Shown here in pieces: positions 1 through 5,038 of a stretch of DNA of 5,038 nt. How positions within the stretch are numbered: the first letter of the stretch is position 1; every line of letters starts with the position of its first letter. The stretch spans positions 1 through 5,038 of the forward strand of contig JAFGJI010000034.1 of the NCBI GenBank assembly GCA_016929175.1, written 5' to 3'. This stretch comes from Thermoplasmatota archaeon (GTDB taxonomy: Archaea; Thermoplasmatota; Penumbrarchaeia; Penumbrarchaeales; Penumbrarchaeaceae). A program made the translations under genes and the position numbers. The notes below the pieces were generated by a model that worked only from the letters and a program-made list of their open reading frames with translations, ran no database searches and was not told the origin of the DNA.

Positions 1-2820
1 GACGGGTGGGAGGACATATACATCCCCCAGGTGTACGGGGACCTGTCCTATACAACCCCTCATCTATATCGCAACAAGGGATATTCCACGGACCCATCTA
101 TCCCTGACGGAACCACCTTCGAGGATGTCACGGACGATCTGGGGATCAAAGGGGCCAACACATACGCCTGTTTGTGGGTTGACTACGACAATGACGGTGA
201 CCTGGACCTCGTTACCGGGGGGGCGGACAGGTGGGACGGCTCCAACTGGCAGGATTACAGATTGAGATTGTACCAGAACCAGGGAACGGGTTCCAACCAT
301 TGGTTGAAGGTAAAGCTCAACGGAACCGAGATGAATCCTGACGGGATCGGAGCCAGGATCGTTCTCAGATACAACATGAGCACAGAGCCCAAAATGATCA
401 TCAGAGAATTGAGGGCAGGGACCGGTCATGCACATCAGGAGGGCTTTGTACTCCACTTAGGTCTAGGTGACGCTCCCCTTTCCGATTCCTTCTACTTCCA
501 CAGGCTGGAGGTCCACTGGTCGGACGGTCTTATACAGTACATTGATGATATCGACCTGAACTCATTGCTGGTGATCGACAGAAAGGGTGATTTCGAACCG
601 GCAATAAGCTCATGGGGCTTCAAAGGGCCGGCCTCGGAGGACCGGCCGTTGGAAGTATTTATCTCTCCACTGCCTCAGGGACCCGTCATAACAGGTTACG
701 AGTGGGACATGGATATGGACAATCATTTCGATGCCATCACGAGCGGACCCAATATCACCATGGTCTACCATGAAGAAGGTCTGAAGCACGTACGGTGCAG
801 GGTGCTGGGCGAGGCGGGGTTGGCCCGGGACATATACCCGATCGAGGTCATCGTACCGAACGATCCGCCTGTGATCGACATCACGGACCGAAGCATCATG
901 ATGGATACCGAATTTGCACTTTCCGAAGACACCTTGACGGATACTCCCTCCGACCTGGTAAATCTAACATGGGACGTTGAATGGGGTGACGGAAGCAGGA
1001 CGACAGGTCGGGGAATGATGAACGGTTCTCATACTTACAGGGTTCCCGGAGTGTTCACGATGAAGGTGACCGCCGGAGATGGGTCCGTAACCGTCATCGG
1101 GAAGGCAAGGATCGAGGTCCTCAATGTGGACCCGATGGGCTGGGTCGAACCCTTGAAAGGCAACGGGACGCTGCATTACGAGGATGAACTGGTGCGTCTG
1201 AAACCCATCGTTTTCGACACGCCCTCCGACACGGGTCAGAAGACGATGAGGTGGGACTTCGGGGACGGCAACATACAGGAGACCTGGTCGGATCTGGACG
1301 ATATCATACACCGATACACCGATGCCGGAAATTACTCGGTGACCGCCTATGTCAGGGACCAGTACGGAGGAACAGGATCGCTTAGCGGTTGGGTGAACGT
1401 CGCGAACAAGGCCCCGTTGCTACACTGGGTCGAAGGTGATCCCGGTCTGCTCATTGTGGACGAAGATTCCGCTCTTGACCTCGATGACATCATCATTGGG
1501 GAGGATACTCCATCGGACCTGCCGGAGCTCGAATATAACTGGGACTTCGGGGATGGCAGCGAGAGCGGTTGGAGGACCGATCCGGACATCGGACATATAT
1601 ACAGGTCAAAAGGGACATATGAACTGACCTGCACCGTCAGGGATGACGATGGAGAAAAACATAACCTCTCACTTCAGGTCGATGTAAGGAACGTCGCACC
1701 ATGGATCGATGAGGTCTCCCAGCTGTTCGAGGTCTATGAGGACGAGATGGTGGAGCTTGTCGTGAAAGCCAAGGATACTCCTTCCGACAGGGACAACCTC
1801 GTCTACGAGCTCCGGTTCGAGGACGATCACACCCTCACAAGCATCAATGGGACGTTCCGTTTCTCATTTCCTCACAAAGGTTACTACGAAATGATCGTGG
1901 TCGTGATGGATGATGATCTCGATAGTGATTCGGAAACGGTGTATCTCACGGTCAAGAACATACTGCCCGGCGGAAAACTCTGCACCGGGAGGAACTCCTA
2001 TGAGGAGGATGAGGAAGTACTCTTCGAAGCTGTGGACCTCCTTGACACCTCAGGAGATATCCAGCTTCTCGAGGTCACCTGGGATTTCGATGACGACAGC
2101 GCACCCGTTGTAGGACTGCAGGCAGTCCATACCTACACCCGTAAAGGCAGGTATACCGTGAAGATGACCATTGATGATGGAAATGACCGGGTCTTTTTGG
2201 AGAAGGACATCGTAATAGAAAATCCGGTCCCTGTTGCTCTCATGAACGCATCGCATATAATGGCAGATGTCGGTGTTGAGATAACTTTCGATGCAGTGAA
2301 TAGCTCCGACAATCCGTCGGATGTTGATTCCCTTCTTTTCCTTTGGGATTTCGATGATGGAAGAGACGGAGAGGGTGTTGTGGTGAAACATTCCTACGAT
2401 GCCCCGGGGACCTACAACGTTGTCCTTGAGGTCATGGATGACGATGGTGCCTCTTCTTTCGCGGAGATGACCATCGAGATATCCGATACCGGCCCGGTCA
2501 ACGGGAATAAAGAGGAGGACGGGTCCGACATCTTCCTGCTTGTATTGCTACTTGTTGTGGGTGCTCTCCTGATATTGATCTGTCTGGTGGTGGCTGCCGT
2601 CATTGTTCTCAGGAAAAGACAGGAGGCCTCTCAATATGCACAGCCAGTGCAGGCAGCGGGTGTGCCGCCCATGTATCAGACCCTGGAATCTGCAAGCCAC
2701 CCCGGCGGACTACCCGGACAATGGTCCGGGCCGCCCTCCCCGCCCTTGCTTCCACGGGCACCTCCTACGGGAGGGTCCGAGGGTCCTCAGGCTCCCCCGC
2801 CGCCTCCTCAAACCCCATGA
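1..2820 (+). CDS. Large membrane-anchored surface protein: FG-GAP/VCBS end, UnbV/ASPIC domain, seven PKD-like domains, TM helix, proline-rich tail (5' partial)
   Basis: The frame is open from base 1 (first residues DGWEDIYIPQ) to a TGA at 2818-2820, so the GTG at base 31 is an internal valine and the start lies upstream of the window. In visible numbering (939 residues), residues 1-100 are the end of an FG-GAP/VCBS propeller of the CRTAC1/ASPIC type, with HLYRN, FEDVTDDLGI and an acidic calcium-type loop DYDNDGDLD at 61-69. Residues 101-196 match a UnbV/ASPIC domain (GIGARI, RELRAGTGHAHQ, LHLGLGDA, LEVHWSDG). Residues 199-829 form seven PKD-like domains. A hydrophobic helix at about 845-870 is followed by RKRQ and a 69-residue tail rich in Pro, Gly and Gln, giving an outside-N, inside-C topology. 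Eleven N-X-S/T sequons occur, all before the helix. Such proteins usually serve adhesion, matrix or envelope roles at the cell surface. No catalytic domain is visible, so the exact role is unknown. The gene converges on atpB. Confidence 0.9.
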   Translation, partial: DGWEDIYIPQVYGDLSYTTPHLYRNKGYSTDPSIPDGTTFEDVTDDLGIKGANTYACLWVDYDNDGDLDLVTGGADRWDGSNWQDYRLRLYQNQGTGSNHWLKVKLNGTEMNPDGIGARIVLRYNMSTEPKMIIRELRAGTGHAHQEGFVLHLGLGDAPLSDSFYFHRLEVHWSDGLIQYIDDIDLNSLLVIDRKGDFEPAISSWGFKGPASEDRPLEVFISPLPQGPVITGYEWDMDMDNHFDAITSGPNITMVYHEEGLKHVRCRVLGEAGLARDIYPIEVIVPNDPPVIDITDRSIMMDTEFALSEDTLTDTPSDLVNLTWDVEWGDGSRTTGRGMMNGSHTYRVPGVFTMKVTAGDGSVTVIGKARIEVLNVDPMGWVEPLKGNGTLHYEDELVRLKPIVFDTPSDTGQKTMRWDFGDGNIQETWSDLDDIIHRYTDAGNYSVTAYVRDQYGGTGSLSGWVNVANKAPLLHWVEGDPGLLIVDEDSALDLDDIIIGEDTPSDLPELEYNWDFGDGSESGWRTDPDIGHIYRSKGTYELTCTVRDDDGEKHNLSLQVDVRNVAPWIDEVSQLFEVYEDEMVELVVKAKDTPSDRDNLVYELRFEDDHTLTSINGTFRFSFPHKGYYEMIVVVMDDDLDSDSETVYLTVKNILPGGKLCTGRNSYEEDEEVLFEAVDLLDTSGDIQLLEVTWDFDDDSAPVVGLQAVHTYTRKGRYTVKMTIDDGNDRVFLEKDIVIENPVPVALMNASHIMADVGVEITFDAVNSSDNPSDVDSLLFLWDFDDGRDGEGVVVKHSYDAPGTYNVVLEVMDDDGASSFAEMTIEISDTGPVNGNKEEDGSDIFLLVLLLVVGALLILICLVVAAVIVLRKRQEASQYAQPVQAAGVPPMYQTLESASHPGGLPGQWSGPPSPPLLPRAPPTGGSEGPQAPPPPPQTP
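301..588 (+). other. UnbV/ASPIC domain within the surface protein
   Basis: Codons 101-196 of the visible reading frame read as a UnbV/ASPIC domain, the module that follows FG-GAP repeats in CRTAC1-like proteins. Supporting landmarks in order are WLKVKLNG, GIGARIVLRY, RELRAGTGHAHQEG, LHLGLGDA, LEVHWSDGLIQ and a closing LLVIDRKG strand. The family order (FG-GAP propeller, then this domain) is kept, with the acidic loop DYDNDGDLD just upstream. In most proteins of this type the domain lies near the C-terminus. Here it is followed by more than 600 residues of PKD repeats. The domain's function is not established, and extracellular binding is the usual assumption. Confidence 0.78.
595..2487 (+). 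repeat. Seven tandem PKD-like domain repeats (coding)
   Basis: The repeats have a period of about 88-95 codons. Approximate borders are 595-858, 859-1125, 1126-1407, 1408-1692, 1693-1959, 1960-2223 and 2224-2487. Typical PKD marks recur: WDFGDG or a variant (WDVEWGDG, WDFGDG twice, WDFDDDS, WDFDDG), then H-x-Y ... G-x-Y/F (HTYRVPGVF, HRYTDAGNY, HIYRSKGTY, HTYTRKGRY, HSYDAPGTY), then an acidic turn (RDDDG, MDDDL, IDDG, MDDDG). Repeats 2-7 also carry DTPSD or a near copy before the WDFGDG strand. Repeat 1 is of a different subtype (YEWDMDMDNHFD), and repeat 5 has lost WDFGDG (YELRFEDDH). PKD domains are Ig-like beta sandwiches used as rigid spacers or binding modules outside the cell. The copies have diverged in DNA sequence, so this is not a recent duplication. 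Confidence 0.85.
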
Positions 2821-2876
2821 TCCTCCTGATATCCATTACCATGGTTCTTTCGATAATAACTTCCTCGAAGGAGCGA
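2821..2876. terminator. Convergent intergenic gap with a weak possible terminator
   Basis: These 56 bases separate the stop codons of the two convergent genes, so both transcripts must end in or beyond the gap. A short inverted repeat, TTCCT-CGA-AGGAG at 2861-2873 (four pairs plus a G-T pair), is followed in the minus-strand direction by TTATTATC. In the plus direction only the short T-rich stretch TTCTTT (2845-2850) is seen. Archaeal terminators often need just a U-rich run, and none here is strong. The gap may allow read-through and antisense overlap. This is a weak call. Confidence 0.25.
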
Positions 2877-4271
2877 TCAACCGCTGGCAGGATAGTATTT
2901 CTTCATGTAGGGCTCATCGATCCTCTTGAGCTCTTCTCTGGGGACGATCTTAAGAAGCTCCCATCCGAGGGACAGGGTGTCCTCTATCGACCTGTCCTCC
3001 TCGGCACCCTGGGAGATGTATTTCTTCTCGAAAACATCTGCGAACTTCAGATAGGACCTGTCTCTCTCGGTCAGTGCCTCCTCTCCAACAACGGCCACGA
3101 GGTCCCTGAGGTTGACCCCCTCTGCATAGCAGGCATATAGCTGGTTGGAGACCTGATCATGGTCCTCCCTTGTCCTGCCCTTTCCTATTCCCTGCTTCAT
3201 CAACCTTGAAAGGCATGGAAGTGGGTTGACGGGAGGTCTGACAGCTTTTCTGTGGAGGTCCCTCGAAAGTACTATCTGGCCCTCTGTGATGTAGCCTGTC
3301 AGGTCAGGTATGGGGTGCGTTATATCGTCATCGGGCATTGTGAGAATAGGTATCTGGGTGATCGAACCTGTCCTGCCACTGATCCTGCCTGCCCTCTCGT
3401 AGATCTGGGAAAGGTCGGTGTACATGTAACCGGGATAACCTCTTCGGCCAGGGACCTCTTCTCTTGCCGCGGCGATCTCTCTCAGGGCCTCGCAGTAATT
3501 TGTCATATCGGTCAGGATGACAAGGATGTGCATTCCTTTCTCGAAAGCCAGATATTCAGCGGTGGTAAGGGCCATTCTGGGGATGATGATCCTTTCGATC
3601 GCAGGGTCATCTGCAAGGTTCAGGAACAATACGGCTCTTTCCAGGGCTCCGGACTGTTCGAACGATCTGATGAAATAGTTCGCTTCCTCCGAGGTTATTC
3701 CCATTGCACAGAATATGACCGCGAAATCCTCTCCCGAGCCAAGGACCTTCGCCTGTCTCGCTATCTGGGCGGCAAGATCGTTGTGGGGAAGTCCCGATGC
3801 CGAGAATATTGGCAGCTTCTGCCCCCTCACCAGTGTGTTCATCCCGTCTATGGTGGATATCCCGGTCTGGATGAATTCTCTGGGATACTCCCTTGATGTG
3901 GGATTGATCGGTTCACCATTGATATCGACCTTCTTTTCGGGTATGATCGGGGGACCGTCATCGATCGGGCTGCCAGTCCCCGAGAACACCCGGCCCAGCA
4001 TATCAGGCGAGACAGCTATCTTCATGGTCTCTCCGGTGAACCTCACCGAGGTGGAACTGGTATTGATGCCCTTCGTTCCCTCGAAAACCTGTATGATAGC
4101 CCTATCCAGCCGGGCTTCCAGGACCTGTCCGAGCCTTATTTTCCCGTCCGGAGCCCTTATCTTGACGACCTCCATATAAGAGACTCCCTGGACCCCCTCG
4201 ACCACCATCAAGGGTCCGGAGACCTCGGTGACGGTTGAATATTCGATCTCCTTGTTCGCGGATAGAGGCAT
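2877..4271 (-). CDS. atpB: A-type (archaeal/V-like) ATP synthase subunit B, non-catalytic
   Basis: The product is 464 residues, the usual length for the family, and appears complete. Subunit B alternates with catalytic subunit A in the A3B3 head of the membrane-bound rotary ATP synthase, on the cytoplasmic side. The N-terminal beta-barrel domain contains VSGPLMVVEGVQGV (17-30). The central nucleotide-binding fold has GQKLPIFSASGLPHN (150-164), where the catalytic subunit's GxxxxGKT P-loop would be. Its absence is normal for B and separates it from A and from F-type beta. Further marks are ILTDMTNYCEALREIAAAREEVPGR (252-276), GSITQIPILTMPDDDITHPIPDLTGYITEGQI (302-333, in parts) and the C-terminal helical domain ending YMKKYYPASG. 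The alpha/beta signature region reads PPVNPLPCLS (346-355), with Cys353 where Ser is usual. The ATG at 4271-4269 fits the family N-terminus, and no Shine-Dalgarno precedes it. The neighbours are surface-protein genes; atpA is not immediately upstream, nor atpD immediately downstream. Confidence 0.97.
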   Translation of the reverse strand: MPLSANKEIEYSTVTEVSGPLMVVEGVQGVSYMEVVKIRAPDGKIRLGQVLEARLDRAIIQVFEGTKGINTSSTSVRFTGETMKIAVSPDMLGRVFSGTGSPIDDGPPIIPEKKVDINGEPINPTSREYPREFIQTGISTIDGMNTLVRGQKLPIFSASGLPHNDLAAQIARQAKVLGSGEDFAVIFCAMGITSEEANYFIRSFEQSGALERAVLFLNLADDPAIERIIIPRMALTTAEYLAFEKGMHILVILTDMTNYCEALREIAAAREEVPGRRGYPGYMYTDLSQIYERAGRISGRTGSITQIPILTMPDDDITHPIPDLTGYITEGQIVLSRDLHRKAVRPPVNPLPCLSRLMKQGIGKGRTREDHDQVSNQLYACYAEGVNLRDLVAVVGEEALTERDRSYLKFADVFEKKYISQGAEEDRSIEDTLSLGWELLKIVPREELKRIDEPYMKKYYPASG

Positions 4272-4292
4272 GCCTGGGGGAAGAGCGGAGTG

Positions 4293-4307
4293 ATATTAAA
4301 CCTTTAG
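4293..4307 (-). promoter_or_regulatory. Archaeal TATA-box promoter for atpB, probably leaderless
   Basis: On the minus strand the sequence TTTAATAT (4300-4293) is an archaeal TATA-like box, preceded by the purine-rich CTAAAGG as a possible BRE. The box centre is about 26 bases from the A of the atpB ATG at 4271, the usual spacing from TATA box to transcription start in archaea. Transcription could therefore begin at or next to the ATG. The bases between (CTCCGCTCTTCCCCCAGGC) hold no Shine-Dalgarno motif, which fits a leaderless mRNA. The BRE side overlaps the TAA stop (4306-4304) of the upstream gene. The match is by eye and a chance AT-rich stretch cannot be excluded, but this is the only AT-rich patch in an otherwise GC-rich gap. 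Confidence 0.55.
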
Positions 4308-5038
4308 TCCTTTCTTCGGAGCACGATGAGGCCGATCAGCAATGCCACCGAACATGTCACCAGTCCCGCAAGCATGATACTGACATAACCGTCATCCCTC
4401 TCCCTCTCGATGGTGATCTCGGTCTTTTTTTGATTGTTCGAAAGAAGGTAACCATCCATACCACTGTACTCGTACCTCGATGATGCTTTCGCTTCGATGG
4501 TATGGGATCCGATGTCAAGCTTCGGGAGTTCCATACTCACATTTGTTGTATCATCGGCGGCTATCTCTATGACCTCATGGTTCCAGCTCTTACCATCCAC
4601 GAAGACCTCGACCGTGACTTCCTTTGCCGCGGACCTGTTGGACATTACGGTGATCAGAGCCCGACCTTCTTCACACCTGATATCGCTCAGATATATATCT
4701 GTGAGGGGAAGCACCATCTCGACCTTCCGTCCCTCCGCCGGAATGAGGTCCATATCCGTCCTGGCGGTTCCCCATCTGGCCTCCACGGTATAGTTCACGG
4801 ACCATAGCTTTCCGTCCGTCCCCCTGTAGCTCCAGATGGTACCGACCCTGGTATCCTGGACCACCAACCTCGAACCCATAGATGATGATAAAACCACCTC
4901 CGCACCCGATACCGGTATTCCACCGGGGCCCAGGACCTCTAGGTCCAGCCAGCCCCACCAGGCTATTATCCCCAGGCTTTCATTTGATGGTACGTACTCG
5001 TTGTCTGGATAATAGCGCTCCACCCACGTTTCGTCCTC
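4304..5038 (-). CDS. C-terminal part of a membrane-anchored surface protein with CARDB-like domain (5' partial)
   Basis: The frame is open to the window edge (EDETW precedes the GTG at 5023-5021), so the gene starts beyond base 5038. It ends at TAA 4306-4304, leaving 244 visible codons. In that numbering, about 30-112 looks like a carboxypeptidase-regulatory or Cna-B-like beta sandwich (WLDLEVLGPGGIPVSGAEVV ... VEMVLPL). About 113-211 fits a CARDB-like domain: IYLSDI, TVMSNRSAAKEVTVEVFVDG, a central MELPKLDIGSHTIEAKAS, and SNNQKKTEITI at the end. A single hydrophobic helix at about 218-240 (YVSIMLAGLVTCSVALLIGL onward) is followed only by RRKD, giving an extracellular protein anchored at its C-terminus. 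Four N-X-S/T sequons lie outside the helix. No enzyme motif is visible, and any catalytic domain would lie in the missing N-terminal part. It precedes atpB by 32 bases on the same strand, so partial co-transcription is possible. Confidence 0.85.
   Translation of the reverse strand, partial: EDETWVERYYPDNEYVPSNESLGIIAWWGWLDLEVLGPGGIPVSGAEVVLSSSMGSRLVVQDTRVGTIWSYRGTDGKLWSVNYTVEARWGTARTDMDLIPAEGRKVEMVLPLTDIYLSDIRCEEGRALITVMSNRSAAKEVTVEVFVDGKSWNHEVIEIAADDTTNVSMELPKLDIGSHTIEAKASSRYEYSGMDGYLLSNNQKKTEITIERERDDGYVSIMLAGLVTCSVALLIGLIVLRRKD

Noticed and set aside
31..33. GTG at base 31 as the start of the PKD protein
   Set aside because: The frame is open upstream to base 1 and those residues (DGWEDIYIPQ) fit an FG-GAP repeat, so the codon is internal.
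217..223. Run of seven G as a possible frameshift
   Set aside because: The reading frame and the FG-GAP and ASPIC motifs are continuous across it (VTGGAD), so no error is indicated.
626..647. Inverted GGCCGG ... CCGGCC arms
   Set aside because: Only six pairs with a ten-base loop, inside the reading frame between the ASPIC and first PKD domain. Likely chance in GC-rich coding sequence.
2050..2391. Antisense open frame of 113 codons inside the PKD region
   Set aside because: It is a shadow of the PKD coding frame, as are those at 64-456, 964-1311 and 1347-1634. None has a domain or a credible promoter.
2713..2730. Perfect inverted repeat CCCGGAC-AATG-GTCCGGG
   Set aside because: It lies inside the coding sequence of the Pro/Gly-rich tail, about 90 bases before the stop, with no T-run after it. 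GC-rich Gly/Pro codons readily give such palindromes, so I do not call it a terminator or operator.
3780..3824. Missing P-loop in the ATPase gene as a sign of a broken gene
   Set aside because: The non-catalytic B subunit of A/V-type ATPases normally lacks GxxxxGKT and has an IFSASGLPHN-type segment here. The frame is intact and full length.
3252..3896. Long open frame of 214 codons on the strand opposite atpB
   Set aside because: It lies wholly antisense to a strongly conserved gene, its product has no recognisable domain, and it shows the usual shadow produced by codon bias. The same applies to the open frames at 2721-3140 and 3715-4179.
5021..5023. Minus-strand GTG as the start of the second surface protein
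   Set aside because: The frame continues to the window edge with EDETW, and the segment after the GTG has no signal peptide, so the true start lies outside the window.

Overview
The window looks like a piece of an archaeal chromosome. The clearest evidence is a complete gene for subunit B of an A-type (archaeal/V-like) ATP synthase. It has no visible Shine-Dalgarno sequence, but an archaeal TATA-like box lies about one TATA-to-start distance upstream of its ATG. The two flanking genes encode large surface proteins of a style common in Euryarchaeota: PKD and CARDB-type beta-sandwich domains, many N-glycosylation sequons, one C-terminal membrane anchor and a short cytoplasmic tail. The acidic PKD repeats with a recurring DTPSD motif and the proline-rich cytoplasmic tail suggest a Thermoplasmata-type lineage. 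That placement is inference and the window alone cannot prove it.

Layout: (1) Bases 1-2820, plus strand, carry the 3' part of a surface-protein gene whose 5' end lies outside the window. The visible 939 residues hold the end of an FG-GAP/VCBS propeller with an acidic calcium-type loop, a UnbV/ASPIC domain, seven tandem PKD-like domains, a membrane helix and a proline-rich tail. (2) A 56-base convergent gap follows (2821-2876), with only a weak hairpin. (3) Bases 2877-4271, minus strand, are atpB, complete at 464 codons. (4) A 32-base gap (4272-4303) holds a TATA-like box that abuts the stop codon of the next gene. (5) Bases 4304-5038, minus strand, carry the 3' part of a second surface-protein gene, with a carboxypeptidase-regulatory-like fold, a CARDB-like domain, a C-terminal membrane helix and an RRKD end.

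The gene context is the main oddity. atpB normally sits between atpA and atpD in an archaeal ATP synthase operon. Here it stands alone between two envelope genes, with its own likely promoter and a convergent gene just downstream. I see no direct functional link between the ATPase subunit and the two surface proteins. No RNA genes, mobile elements, CRISPR arrays or defence genes were seen, and the window is almost fully coding. I did not find a convincing new system.
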